Program-made: the position numbers and the translations under genes
Notes under the pieces: model-generated
Database searches by the model: none
What the model was told of the DNA's origin: nothing
What the model saw: only the letters and a program-made list of their open reading frames with translations
In this document: in pieces, positions 17,607 through 27,024 of the stretch
How the letters are laid out: each line of letters opens with the position of its first letter
Numbering within the stretch: the first letter of the stretch is position 1
Source of the DNA: Cyclobacteriaceae bacterium
GTDB lineage: Bacteria > Bacteroidota > Bacteroidia > Cytophagales > Cyclobacteriaceae
Reading direction: 5' to 3'
DNA: 64,000 bases
Assembly: GCA_028281285.1 (NCBI GenBank)
Contig: JANQKF010000016.1
Coordinates: 1-64,000, forward strand

Positions 17607-17635
17607 TTTGGTTTTCTATAGTTCGTAGTCTATTT

Positions 17636-17666
17636 AAGAGTCGGGTTGGTTACCTGACTCTTTTTT
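17636..17666 (+). terminator. Terminator of the heme-lipoprotein operon
   Basis: AAGAGTC (17636-17642) pairs with GACTCTT (17656-17662), extended by GGG/CCT to about 10 bp, with a 7-base loop and a T run to 17666. It lies about 30 bases after the TPR lipoprotein stop. Confidence 0.9.
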
Positions 17667-17734
17667 GTTTGTGTAAAAGCTGGGTTAATCTTCACCACAC
17701 TTTTCTATATTGAAAAGCTAATCGAAAAACCTCT

Positions 17735-18811
17735 ATGGAATCATCAAAGGAACATGGCATAGAAGCAGTCAACCAAGAGTTCAGCCGATATGAACAGGTA
17801 GAGAAGGACCAGACCTATAATCTTGCTGAAAAGGAAGAACTGGATCAATTTGATACCGAGTATGAAATCAAGACCTGTGATATGAATTTGTTCTTCAATG
17901 GTGGCGAGGAGGGGAAACGACAATTCGCAAAGGACCTGGGGGAAGCTCTTGAAGGAATTGGTTTTGCTGTACTCACAGGTCATGGGGTGGATACCAGACT
18001 TTATGATGAAGCCGAGAAAAAAGTAACCCAAATATTCGAAGACATTCCTCGGGAAGATCGAATGAAATTTGAAGCGCAACGATTTGGCTCTGTGAATCAA
18101 GGTTATTTCCCAATCAAGGAAACCACGATAATTCATCCGGATTTAGTCGAGGGATGGGTTTTTTGCAGAAGAGCCTTTGACTTGCCGGGTAATAGGAATG
18201 CGTCTTTTAAAGAGAGCGATTTTTGGCCTGGACCCGGATATGAGGCATTTTTCAGACAAATCGTTGAAGCCCATGAAGGGCTTATTCTACCTATAATGCA
18301 GAGTATTCTCTCACATTTGGGTTGCGACCCACATGCGTACGATCAGAAACTCACTAAAACGAACTTTGGCTTTAGGTTGAATTATTACCCCCCTGTCTCA
18401 AAGCAGGATGATGAATCCGGGGCTGGAAGAATGCTGGGACATGAGGATGTTGATTTGTTCACTATTCTGCCTTCATCGGCAGTTGAGGGCTTGCAGGTAC
18501 TAAACCGTAAGAATATGAAATGGATTCGGCTGAATCCTCCAAAGGGAAGTATCATCTTAAATACCGGTGATTACATGCAACGGATTACCAATAATCGACT
18601 TCCTTCTACAACGCACCGTGTGAGTAAGCCTCGAAAACCGCTTTATGGAAAACCCAGGATTAGTATTCCGATGGCCGTCTATGTTTGGGAAGAGGAGATA
18701 TTGGAAGTTTTGCCCTGTTGTGGGGAACCACAGTATGACCCCATAAAGGCGGAGACGTTTCATACCAGAATCACCAGCAAATATTACGGTGACGACTACA
18801 CAGATGAATAG
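17735..18811 (+). CDS. 2-oxoglutarate/Fe(II)-dependent oxygenase, isopenicillin-N-synthase-like
   Basis: A 358-residue cytosolic oxygenase of the plant-type 2OG-Fe(II) group. The DIOX_N half includes LGEALEGIGFAVLTGHGVD. The jelly-roll half carries the iron ligands His236-x-Asp238 (GHEDVDLFTIL) and His294 (TTHRV), plus the 2-oxoglutarate-binding Arg308-x-Ser310 (RISIPM). All required residues are present, so it should be active. Reactions in this family include hydroxylation, desaturation and ring closure; the substrate is unknown. It is a monocistronic gene behind the operon terminator. The 50-residue N-terminal extension is longer than in typical members. Confidence 0.9.
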   Translation: MESSKEHGIEAVNQEFSRYEQVEKDQTYNLAEKEELDQFDTEYEIKTCDMNLFFNGGEEGKRQFAKDLGEALEGIGFAVLTGHGVDTRLYDEAEKKVTQIFEDIPREDRMKFEAQRFGSVNQGYFPIKETTIIHPDLVEGWVFCRRAFDLPGNRNASFKESDFWPGPGYEAFFRQIVEAHEGLILPIMQSILSHLGCDPHAYDQKLTKTNFGFRLNYYPPVSKQDDESGAGRMLGHEDVDLFTILPSSAVEGLQVLNRKNMKWIRLNPPKGSIILNTGDYMQRITNNRLPSTTHRVSKPRKPLYGKPRISIPMAVYVWEEEILEVLPCCGEPQYDPIKAETFHTRITSKYYGDDYTDE

Positions 18812-18925
18812 GATTTCATAGCCTGCTCTTTCACCTTTTATATCGCAACCGTTTGCACTCCTGATGGTCGGTAAATCGACCTTGAATTTCAATATCTCAG
18901 ACTTACGCTTTTGGCCATTAGTGGC

Positions 18926-18933
18926 TATTTTTG
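18926..18933 (+). promoter_or_regulatory. Possible -7 element
   Basis: TATTTTTG matches TAnnTTTG and lies 18 bases before the ATG at 18952. I see no TTG at the usual distance upstream, so this is weak. Confidence 0.3.
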
Positions 18934-18951
18934 TTATTGATTTTCAGCGTG

Positions 18952-20733
18952 ATGACTGGCTTTCAATCTGCTTTCAAATGGTTTTCCGGAACAATCGCAA
19001 TTAGCGCTTGCTTGCTCGTTATGACCGGGGTTCAATCTCATGGACAAGGGCCAATATTCAGAGAGCTAGGTGAAATGACAGGACTGAAGGTGAGAAAGTC
19101 AATGAGTGTGTCTGTGGTTGATTTCAACAACGATGGTGCAGATGATGTCATGATCACGAGGGCTGGCTTGAATAACTTACTTTTTCGTAACAATCAGGAT
19201 GGATCATTCACGGACGTGAGCCTGGACGCAGGGTTATGGTATTTCGGCCGCTCTTTGCAGACGGTCTGGGCAGACATCAATTCAGATGGTTATCAGGACC
19301 TGTTTCTAGCGACTAGTGCAGGTGAAGAGAATAAGCTATTCCTCAACAACGGAGATGAAACCTTCACGGACATTTCAGAATCAGCCGGTATCAACACTAC
19401 TGGTGTTGCCATTTCTGTGCATTGGGCAGATATCAATGGTGATTCGATGCTGGATTTATTCGTATTCAATCTGAATGAGGGTAATCACTATTTCATAAAC
19501 AATGGAGACAATAGGTTTACAGACTATTCAGAAGAGAGTGGTATTGTCAATCGTATTTTGAATATGGGGAGCGTCTTTTTAGACTTTGATAAGGATGGTG
19601 ACATGGATGTTTTCACCAGCCACGACTCTGATGTAGGCAATTTTATGTACGAGAATGACGGACAGGGAAATTTCACGGATGTTACTGAAGAGTTAGGCAT
19701 GTATACTGCCAGTAATGCGATGGCTGCGAGTGTGGGTGATTTTAATAATGATGGATGGCCCGATATTTACCTGACTAATCTTCGAGAAAACTATCTTTTC
19801 AAAAACAACCAAGGAGAATCATTCACAGAAGTTGCAGGAACAGCAGGTGTAGATGATCCCGGAATGGGCTGGGGGGTGAGCTGGCTCGACTATGACAATG
19901 ATGGGTTTCTCGACATCTATGTGGCCAATGATACACACTATTCACCTTATTCTAATGTCCTCTATCGTAATAATGGGGATGAGACTTTTACCCAGGTAGA
20001 TTCCGGGTTACCGGTTTCCAGTGAGTTAGGATCGTACAGCTCTTCAATAAGTGACCTGGATCGTGATGGTGATTTGGACATACTCGTATCGAATCGTGGA
20101 CCAAAGGATCATTCCGAGTTCTTTTTGAATGAGATTGAAAATGATAACAAATGGCTCATTTTGAAACTTGAAGGAACTGATTTCTCAAGTACTGTGGGAG
20201 CCGAAGTCCAGGTTACTACAGATCAGGGGAGTTATTATCGTTATGTTCATGCCGGGACAGGATGGCAGAGTGATGATTCCGAAAATATTCATTTCGGACT
20301 TGGTAAAAGCACTTCTGTTCAGGAGGTAAAAGTCACCTGGCCCGATCGGTCCACAACGATCTATACCGGAATAAACTTGGACGAAGCCGTTCTCTTAAAA
20401 CAGGATGGTTCAAAGAACACCCTGGTTTATGATTTGATTCCCTTGGATGGCAACATTGTCACCAGTTTGGATGATGAACTCGCTGAAGAAATTCGGTTGT
20501 GGCCTAATCCTGCACAGGGTTTTATTCGAGTCGATTTAAGCAACCGACAATTCACAAAGCTTAGCTTTGAATTAGTCGATTTGAAAGGGGTAATTGTTCA
20601 AAAAGCCTTCCCGGATAAGAATCACAGTGGCATTTATGAAATATCTAATGGAAATCTGGAAGACGGTCTCTACCTTCTTTGGATCAAGATGGACGAAAAG
20701 TTCGTTGTCAAAAAGGTTTTAGTGAGGAACTAA
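18952..20733 (+). CDS. FG-GAP/ASPIC-UnbV surface protein with T9SS sorting domain
   Basis: A secreted 593-residue protein. I start at ATG 18952; the open frame extends upstream to a TTG at 18931. A signal peptide precedes several FG-GAP/VCBS repeats of a beta propeller (about 40-400), each with a DxNxDGxxD calcium-like loop (DFNNDGADD, DINSDGYQD, DFDKDGDMD, DYDNDGFLD, DLDRDGDLD). An ASPIC/UnbV domain follows (about 405-490). The last 75 residues, from LWPNPAQGFIRVDLS to KKVLVRN, are a type A T9SS C-terminal domain, so the protein should cross the outer membrane and stay attached to the cell surface. Adhesion or glycan binding is likely; the ligand is unknown. Confidence 0.88.
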   Translation: MTGFQSAFKWFSGTIAISACLLVMTGVQSHGQGPIFRELGEMTGLKVRKSMSVSVVDFNNDGADDVMITRAGLNNLLFRNNQDGSFTDVSLDAGLWYFGRSLQTVWADINSDGYQDLFLATSAGEENKLFLNNGDETFTDISESAGINTTGVAISVHWADINGDSMLDLFVFNLNEGNHYFINNGDNRFTDYSEESGIVNRILNMGSVFLDFDKDGDMDVFTSHDSDVGNFMYENDGQGNFTDVTEELGMYTASNAMAASVGDFNNDGWPDIYLTNLRENYLFKNNQGESFTEVAGTAGVDDPGMGWGVSWLDYDNDGFLDIYVANDTHYSPYSNVLYRNNGDETFTQVDSGLPVSSELGSYSSSISDLDRDGDLDILVSNRGPKDHSEFFLNEIENDNKWLILKLEGTDFSSTVGAEVQVTTDQGSYYRYVHAGTGWQSDDSENIHFGLGKSTSVQEVKVTWPDRSTTIYTGINLDEAVLLKQDGSKNTLVYDLIPLDGNIVTSLDDELAEEIRLWPNPAQGFIRVDLSNRQFTKLSFELVDLKGVIVQKAFPDKNHSGIYEISNGNLEDGLYLLWIKMDEKFVVKKVLVRN

Positions 20734-20736
20734 ACG

Positions 20737-20751
20737 TCTCTTGTTAAGAGA
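20737..20751 (+). terminator. Weak hairpin after the FG-GAP gene
   Basis: TCTCTT (20737-20742) and AAGAGA (20746-20751) form a perfect 6-bp stem with a 3-base loop just after the stop codon. The following sequence is only moderately T-rich, so terminator function is uncertain. Confidence 0.35.
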
Positions 20752-20891
20752 TTAGCCTCATTTATACACAAGGATGAAAGTGGTTCATTCATCTCCAAAT
20801 AAGGTCAATCATCGAAGCTGACAAGTCAATTATCGAAGATTTCCCGACTGATTAGACAATTAAGGTAATTTGTTCTTAAAGCGAATAACGT

Positions 20892-23800
20892 TTGAGCGAG
20901 TTACCTTCATTTGATCTCGACAGTTCTTTCAAGACTGTTTCAACTTCACTTTTGCCTACCCGGTTCAAAGAGGATTTTGGCATTATAGTAGACAAAGTCC
21001 CAAATCAGGCATTGATAAAAGAAATCAATAAAAGCCACAGAGAAACCCACTTCACTTCGTTAAAGGACTGGGATTTTGCACTTGTTACAAAAAGGCAGAA
21101 TGGATATCTTCGAGTTGAAGTCGACTTGTCAAAAAACGCCAAAAATAACAACCCCATAAATCGATATCAGCTTCTTGTTGAAGCTGCCAATGATATCATA
21201 TTTGAGATAGATACCAAGGGTATCTTTTCCTATATGAACCCTACAGCACTAAGGCTGTCCGGGTATCCGGAAGAGGAAATTGTTGGGCACCATTTCACCA
21301 AGCTGATCAGAGATGATTGGAAAGAGAGATCCGTCAAATTCTACAGAGACCAAGTAGTCAATTCCATTAAGTCTACCTACTTTGAGTTCCCCGTATATAA
21401 TGCCAATCAAGAAGAAATCTGGATCGGACAGAAGGTACAGTTGCTTGAAAATGAATCGGGAATTGAGGGGCTAATGGCGGTGGGTCGGGACATTACCGAT
21501 AAAAAGGAAACTGAAGATGCGCTTAAGCAAAGTGAAGAGAAGTATAGAGGGATAATCCAAAATCTGAATGTCGGTCTGTTAGAAGTTGGGCTTGATGAGA
21601 CAATTCACTATGCCAACTCGGTTATGACCGATATCATGGGGTATACGAACGAGGAATTGCTCTCGATGAAAGCGATCAGTCTAATTACGGATAAAGATTC
21701 ATTAGACACGCTGGATGCCGAACATGAAAAAAGAAAGGACGGACAAGGCAGCGTTTATGAGGTACAATTGACTCACAAGGATGGACATCCCTTATGGGCG
21801 TTGATTAGTGGCGCTCCAATATTTGATCAAGATGGAAAGCGTGTCGGCTCGATTGGGATGCACCTGGATATTACTGACCAGAAAAACGCTCAGAAAGAAC
21901 TCGAATTCACGCAAAATAGATTAAACAAATACAAGCAAGGACTTGAGTTGATCAATGAAATTACCTCGAATACAACACTTTCAATTCGTGAGCAGTTAAG
22001 CGAAGGATTAGCCACTGCAGCAGCTTATCTCGAATTGCCCATTGGAATCATAAGTTCAATAAAGGGAGATGAATATACGGTGGAAGAGTTCTTCATGAAG
22101 GAGGACACTGGGGTTCTTCAAAGAGGATTGACCTTCGACTTTAAAAAGACCTATTGCGAAATAGTATTTGATCAAGAGACCTATGTAGCCATTAATCATT
22201 TCAGTGAATCAGAATATTTAGGTCATCCGTGCTACGAGATGTTTCGATTGGAGACTTATATAGGAGCTCCCTACTATGTAAACGGTCAGAAGCGGGGGAC
22301 GGTAAATTTTTATGATGCCGATCCTAGAAACCCACATTTTGATAGCTACGATACTGAGTTTATTAGTTTACTGGCAAGATGGATTGGCTCTTTGATCACC
22401 CAGATTGAGACTGAGAATGCCCTTCAGGCAGAGCAAATTGCCCTGAAAGAGAGGAATGAGGAGCTATTTAAACAACGAAACTTCCTAAGAGCTGTTAATG
22501 ACTTTGTGTCCAAGCTTCTGGACAAAGAAGATTTGGAAGAATTGGCCTGGGAAATTGCTGAGAATGTAATTCATACTTTTGGCTATGAGGATTGTGTGGT
22601 TTACCTATTGGACCCCGATGGGAAATACATGGATCAGGTGGCGGCTTATGGTCCTAAGATGGGCGGTCACCGACAAATTATTAACCCGATTCAAATACAA
22701 GTTGGAGAAGGGATAGTAGGGGCTGTTGCTAAAACAGGACTTCCTGAGTTGGTTGCCGACACTTCAAAAGATGAAAGGTATATTGTAGATGCACACCCTG
22801 GCCTGTCAGAACTTTCCGTTCCAATTATCGCGGATGGAGAGGTAATTGGGGTTATAGACTCTGAACATACTGAAGCCGATTTCTATAAGCAAGAGGATCT
22901 CGATACACTTTTGACTGTGGCCAATATTGCAGCAAACAGACTGAAAATTGCCAGGGCGAAACACTTGCAGCGACAAGCTGAGGAAAAGTTGTTTGACAGT
23001 GAAAGGAAATTGAGGACGGTTATTGAGTCGGCTATTGATGGTGTGATTACGATTGATTCGAAGGGTATTGTGACGGAGTGGAATCGACAATGCGAAGTTA
23101 TGTTCGGTTTCAGCAAGGAAGAAGCCATTGGCAAGCCTCTTACCGAGACGATTATTCCTAAAGTCCATCGTAAGGCGCACGAACGTGGAATGAAGCATTA
23201 TCTAAAAACAGGTGAGGGACCAGTCCTAGGCCAGAAAATTGAGATCAACGCGGTTCGTAAGGATGGATCCGAATTTCCAGTAGAATTGGCAATCGTACCT
23301 GTGATAATGAAAGGAGAGCATTCCTTTACCGCATTTATAAGTGACATTACAATTCAGAAAGCGGTTCAGGCTGAAACCGAGAAAGCACTATTAAAAGAAA
23401 GAGAGTTGAATGAACTGAAGTCTCGATTTGTGGCTATGACGTCACACGAATTCCGGACTCCACTGACGACTATCAAACAAAATATTGATTTGGTGTCTTT
23501 TAAATTAGAAAATGACAACTCTCAAAATATTGGAGACTATTCTAAACATATTAACAGGATTGAATCGGAGATCAACCGAGTAACGGCCTTAATGAATGAT
23601 ATACTAACGCTAGGTCGAATTGAATCTGGCAAAATTGAAATAGACAAACAAACCATCGATTTCCATGCCTATTGTGAAAGAATTGTTGAGCGAAATGGCA
23701 AGGATCGACCTGATGAAAGGTCTCTTGAATTCAAAGTCACTGGAGTGCCACGAGGAGTTCAGATTGATGAGCAGTTATTCGATCATATTTTGACGAACCT

Positions 23801-24098
23801 GATTTCGAATGCTTTTAAGTATTCAGAAGGTAAAGCCAACCCACAGTTCACTTTAGATTATAGTCAGCTTGAAAGGGTAAAGTTAGTGGTCAGGGATTTT
23901 GGAATCGGGATTCCGGAGACTGATCAAAAAGGACTTTTTCAATCATTTTATCGGGCGACTAATGTTAAGAACATCCAGGGCTCAGGGTTGGGGCTATCAA
24001 TTGTAAAGGAATTTGTTGAAATGCATGGAGGTGTTATTTCTGTAGATAGCAAAAAAGATAAGGGAAGCACCTTCACCATAGAAATACCATATAACTAG
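20892..24098 (+). CDS. Multi-PAS/GAF sensor histidine kinase
   Basis: A 1068-residue soluble kinase. After an unassigned N-terminus come two PAS domains (about 95-205 and 215-335, DITDKK and DITDQKNAQ marking their ends). Two GAF domains follow (about 350-505 and 535-690), then a third PAS (about 700-825). The HisKA dimerisation helix has VAMTSHEFRTPL (phosphoacceptor His852), and the HATPase has NLISNAFKYS, VRDFGIGIP and GSGLGLSIV. No membrane segment is seen, so it should sense cytosolic or diffusible cues such as redox state, light or small ligands. The start is a TTG with no obvious Shine-Dalgarno. Its partner, a LytTR regulator, begins 5 bases after the stop; pairing HisKA with LytTR is less usual than LytS with LytTR. 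Confidence 0.92.
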   Translation: MSELPSFDLDSSFKTVSTSLLPTRFKEDFGIIVDKVPNQALIKEINKSHRETHFTSLKDWDFALVTKRQNGYLRVEVDLSKNAKNNNPINRYQLLVEAANDIIFEIDTKGIFSYMNPTALRLSGYPEEEIVGHHFTKLIRDDWKERSVKFYRDQVVNSIKSTYFEFPVYNANQEEIWIGQKVQLLENESGIEGLMAVGRDITDKKETEDALKQSEEKYRGIIQNLNVGLLEVGLDETIHYANSVMTDIMGYTNEELLSMKAISLITDKDSLDTLDAEHEKRKDGQGSVYEVQLTHKDGHPLWALISGAPIFDQDGKRVGSIGMHLDITDQKNAQKELEFTQNRLNKYKQGLELINEITSNTTLSIREQLSEGLATAAAYLELPIGIISSIKGDEYTVEEFFMKEDTGVLQRGLTFDFKKTYCEIVFDQETYVAINHFSESEYLGHPCYEMFRLETYIGAPYYVNGQKRGTVNFYDADPRNPHFDSYDTEFISLLARWIGSLITQIETENALQAEQIALKERNEELFKQRNFLRAVNDFVSKLLDKEDLEELAWEIAENVIHTFGYEDCVVYLLDPDGKYMDQVAAYGPKMGGHRQIINPIQIQVGEGIVGAVAKTGLPELVADTSKDERYIVDAHPGLSELSVPIIADGEVIGVIDSEHTEADFYKQEDLDTLLTVANIAANRLKIARAKHLQRQAEEKLFDSERKLRTVIESAIDGVITIDSKGIVTEWNRQCEVMFGFSKEEAIGKPLTETIIPKVHRKAHERGMKHYLKTGEGPVLGQKIEINAVRKDGSEFPVELAIVPVIMKGEHSFTAFISDITIQKAVQAETEKALLKERELNELKSRFVAMTSHEFRTPLTTIKQNIDLVSFKLENDNSQNIGDYSKHINRIESEINRVTALMNDILTLGRIESGKIEIDKQTIDFHAYCERIVERNGKDRPDERSLEFKVTGVPRGVQIDEQLFDHILTNLISNAFKYSEGKANPQFTLDYSQLERVKLVVRDFGIGIPETDQKGLFQSFYRATNVKNIQGSGLGLSIVKEFVEMHGGVISVDSKKDKGSTFTIEIPYN

Positions 24099-24102
24099 AG
24101 AT

Positions 24103-24831
24103 ATGAGCGCATTAAAAGTATTAATTGTAGAGGATGATCCATTAATTGCTGACAGCCTCAAAGATATTCTTACGGTTTTGGGTCATGATACAATTGGCAT
24201 TGCACCTGACTCCATCACCGCATTGGAACTGTGTAAGGAAAAGAGTCCGGAATTAGCTCTCCTGGATATTCAAATAGGAGGAGATATGGACGGTGTTGAT
24301 CTTGCCGAAGTAATCAATGATGATTATGATATTCCTTTCATCTTTACTACTGCATTTGCAGACAATATCACAGTTAAGAGAGCCAAGGAGAGAGGTCCCT
24401 TCGGTTATGTGGTTAAACCTTATGGCACCAAAGATATCAATGCAGCCATTGAGGTTGCCAGAAAAGCTTACAAGCGACTGAAGGAGGCTGAAGAAAAGGT
24501 AGAACCTCCTAAGATTGTTGATTACGCCATCTTTCTTAAAGTCGATTCAAAGTTGATAAGAGTACCATTTAATGAGCTGCTATATATTGAAGCCAAAGGA
24601 GATTATGCTTTGTTCAAGACGGAGAAAAAAGGGTATATAGTTCATGGGACAATGAAGAAAGTGCATGAGCGACTGAAAGAGTTCAACTTCCAAAAAGTCC
24701 ATCGTTCATTCGTAGTTAACCTGGCCAAAATCGTGGATATCGAAGAATCTAATATGCTTATTGCCGATAAGGTTATTCCTATTTCCAGAGCAAACAAGGA
24801 GGCGCTAATGAAGCGACTCAACTTGTTTTAG
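24103..24831 (+). CDS. LytTR response regulator paired with the PAS/GAF kinase
   Basis: A 242-residue response regulator. Receiver domain: VEDDP acidic pair, LLDIQIGGDMDG with phosphoacceptor Asp55, FTTAFAD and VVKPYG. A Glu-rich linker (about 125-145) leads to a LytTR DNA-binding domain (IEAKGDYALFKT, FQKVHRSFVVNLAKI, PISRANKEALM). It is four bases downstream of the kinase stop, so one operon. Both proteins should form a two-component system that changes transcription; the regulon is not visible. The downstream polysaccharide locus converges on it from the other strand. Confidence 0.92.
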   Translation: MSALKVLIVEDDPLIADSLKDILTVLGHDTIGIAPDSITALELCKEKSPELALLDIQIGGDMDGVDLAEVINDDYDIPFIFTTAFADNITVKRAKERGPFGYVVKPYGTKDINAAIEVARKAYKRLKEAEEKVEPPKIVDYAIFLKVDSKLIRVPFNELLYIEAKGDYALFKTEKKGYIVHGTMKKVHERLKEFNFQKVHRSFVVNLAKIVDIEESNMLIADKVIPISRANKEALMKRLNLF

Positions 24832-24854
24832 AGAAAAACATTCAAAGATGGTTT

Positions 24855-26015
24855 TCAGGAGAGGACTGCTCTTTTGGCTTTATCCCACGTTACCCTTTGA
24901 TTTCCGGAGAGGTATTTGATCCAACCCTTCATTACACAAACATGCATAAAGGTGAAATAGAATGGGGTTTGCAATAATTTTGATTTTAGTTTCTGGTTTC
25001 GAAGGAGATACCCGATAAACGCCAAAATGTAAAAGCCTAGCTGTATTTTGAAAATCAAGTCGTAGTACCAGAAATCTGGACACAGCAAAAACGACAAGAC
25101 CAGACTTGAGATTAAAGCAAGAGGCATCAATGTCCATCGCAGTGCCCGATGTGAAACCAATTGGAAACTTAATTTCCAATCATTGAATGGATTAAACAAC
25201 GACTTTAATTGCCATAATGATTGAACTCCTCCGGCTGCAATTCTAACCTTTCGCTTAGCTTCTTCCTGAGTATTCGCTGAGGCAGTTTCTATGGCCAAAG
25301 CGTTGGGTTCGTACGCCACCTTATAACCATCCTCCGCCAATTTCATAGTGAGTATAAAATCCTCGATGATTGTGCCTTGATCTATTGGTCTGAATAAATG
25401 GGTACGAATTGCGAATAATTCTCCTGCTGAACCTACAAGGGTGTTCCAGGTAGCATCTTTGCGTTTTAAAAAAGACTCGTATTTCCAATAAACTCCTTCA
25501 TTCGAGGCTGCATTTGACTTTTGATCAGACACGACTCTCTTTTCCCCTGAGACAGCTCCAATCAAATTATTCTGGAAGTGTAGTACGAGCTCTTTAATAC
25601 CCTCTTGGTTAATCATCACGTTTGCATCTGAGAAAACCGTGATAGGGGTGGTAATTAAAGGCATTACACGATTAATCGCTGATATCTTTCCCTTGCGCTC
25701 CTTTTGAGTATAGAGCTTGACCTCCGGGTATTGTTTAATTATTTGATTTGTAAGATCATCAGAGCCATCTGTGACAAATGAGATGGTGAGCTTGTCTTTT
25801 GGATAATCCAAGTCTAGACAGTTGTCAATTTTGCTCTTGATTATATCTTCCTCATTGTAAGCCGCAATTAAAATGGTCACATTCGGGAGGTCTTCATTCG
25901 AAAGCTTATCAGGTCTTAACTTCTTCCTGAAACTGGCGAGTAATGAGATAAGGATTCCATAACCTATGAAGGTGTAGAATACTATACCGATTGATATCCA
26001 TAACGCTATTTCCAT
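24855..26015 (-). CDS. Membrane glycosyltransferase, GT2 family
   Basis: A 386-residue GT2 enzyme, last gene of the polysaccharide operon. One N-terminal helix, then the GT-A catalytic domain: VTILIAAYNEED, VTDGSDDLT (nucleotide binding), FSDANVMI as DxD-like motif and IIEDFILTMKL with the acidic base region. Three hydrophobic segments close the chain (about 285-355). The cluster context indicates sugar transfer onto an undecaprenyl-linked repeat or a processive step. No QxxRW is seen (QSLWQLKSLF lies near that region), which favours a single-transfer rather than a processive enzyme. A 102-base gap separates it from the upstream gene. Confidence 0.88.
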   Translation of the reverse strand: MEIALWISIGIVFYTFIGYGILISLLASFRKKLRPDKLSNEDLPNVTILIAAYNEEDIIKSKIDNCLDLDYPKDKLTISFVTDGSDDLTNQIIKQYPEVKLYTQKERKGKISAINRVMPLITTPITVFSDANVMINQEGIKELVLHFQNNLIGAVSGEKRVVSDQKSNAASNEGVYWKYESFLKRKDATWNTLVGSAGELFAIRTHLFRPIDQGTIIEDFILTMKLAEDGYKVAYEPNALAIETASANTQEEAKRKVRIAAGGVQSLWQLKSLFNPFNDWKLSFQLVSHRALRWTLMPLALISSLVLSFLLCPDFWYYDLIFKIQLGFYILAFIGYLLRNQKLKSKLLQTPFYFTFMHVCVMKGWIKYLSGNQRVTWDKAKRAVLS

Positions 26016-26117
26016 GTGTGCGATTTTACGAACAATTTACATTCTCCATGAATAAATGGACATGAACTTCGTTCGTTGAACTGTATCTAATGGCGAACGA
26101 CTCAATTGAGTAGATGA

Positions 26118-26999
26118 TCAGTAAGTCATCCCAAGCTTGGGTCTGACAAACGCATCTTTATAGGCTCGCTGAAAAGCCTTGAAATGAGCGAATTGACGCC
26201 TCAGAGCAAACTTCGTTAAATTGATGGGAAGGGCGGCAAGAATGAAAAAGGATTTGAATAATATGCCCTCGAGGAAATTTGTGTTTCGATTCATGAATAC
26301 CAATCGATTCCTCGTCTGATAATAGGTCTTAAGAGGGCTATTCTTACCGGTGGTTACGGATTCTTTGTGCAGAACATGCACTTCATTACACACCTTTAAT
26401 TGGTATCCAGCCTTACGAATTTTCCTTGACCAACAAAGTTCCTCGTAATAAAGAAAATAGTCTTCGGGCATCAGACCGCATTTATCTATTACTGTTTTTG
26501 GAATCATGACCGCTGCTCCATGGATATAAGGTGTATCCGAAAGTAGGGTAGGCGCAATCTGGTTGATCATTCTATTCCTGCCAGTGATTGGGTTGATTTC
26601 AGTGAACCCAGCGTATTGTACCTGCTTTGGGGCATCAAAGTATCGCAGAATTGGACTTACCGCACCGACATTTTCGTCAACCAACACGCTTACTAGCTTT
26701 TCAATTGTTCCGTCAATAATCTCCGTATCATTATTGACTAGGAATAGGTAATCTCCTTTTGCTGCTTTGATGCCTACGTTATTGCCACCCGCAAAACCCA
26801 GGTTCTCATCACAATTAATGACCTTGACTTCCGGGTAATGTATTCGGTATAAAGGAGAATCATCGTATTGTTGGTCATTGTCGACTACAATTACTTCGAG
26901 GTTCGAATAGCTGAGTTTTCTTAATGAATCCAATAACTCAGAGGTGACTTGAGGTTGTTTGTAGTTTACCGTTATGATGCTTACTGAAGGTTGATACAT
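26118..26999 (-). CDS. GT2 family glycosyltransferase (rhamnosyltransferase-like)
   Basis: Cytosolic or membrane-associated GT2 enzyme. I start at ATG 26999 (MYQPSVSIITVNYKQ), the usual beginning of this family; an in-frame ATG at 27041 would overlap the methyltransferase end by 17 bases. Motifs include VIVVDNDQQYDD, NLGFAGGNNVG, YLFLVNNDTEI (DxD-like NND) and YEELCWSRKIRKAGY, a pattern typical of dTDP-rhamnose or related transferases. A late hydrophobic stretch (FKSFFILAALPINL) suggests membrane contact. It adds one sugar of the repeat unit; donor and linkage cannot be told. Confidence 0.88.
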   Translation of the reverse strand: MYQPSVSIITVNYKQPQVTSELLDSLRKLSYSNLEVIVVDNDQQYDDSPLYRIHYPEVKVINCDENLGFAGGNNVGIKAAKGDYLFLVNNDTEIIDGTIEKLVSVLVDENVGAVSPILRYFDAPKQVQYAGFTEINPITGRNRMINQIAPTLLSDTPYIHGAAVMIPKTVIDKCGLMPEDYFLYYEELCWSRKIRKAGYQLKVCNEVHVLHKESVTTGKNSPLKTYYQTRNRLVFMNRNTNFLEGILFKSFFILAALPINLTKFALRRQFAHFKAFQRAYKDAFVRPKLGMTY

Positions 27000-27024
27000 G
27001 TTGCGATTAGTTAATGAAATGTGT

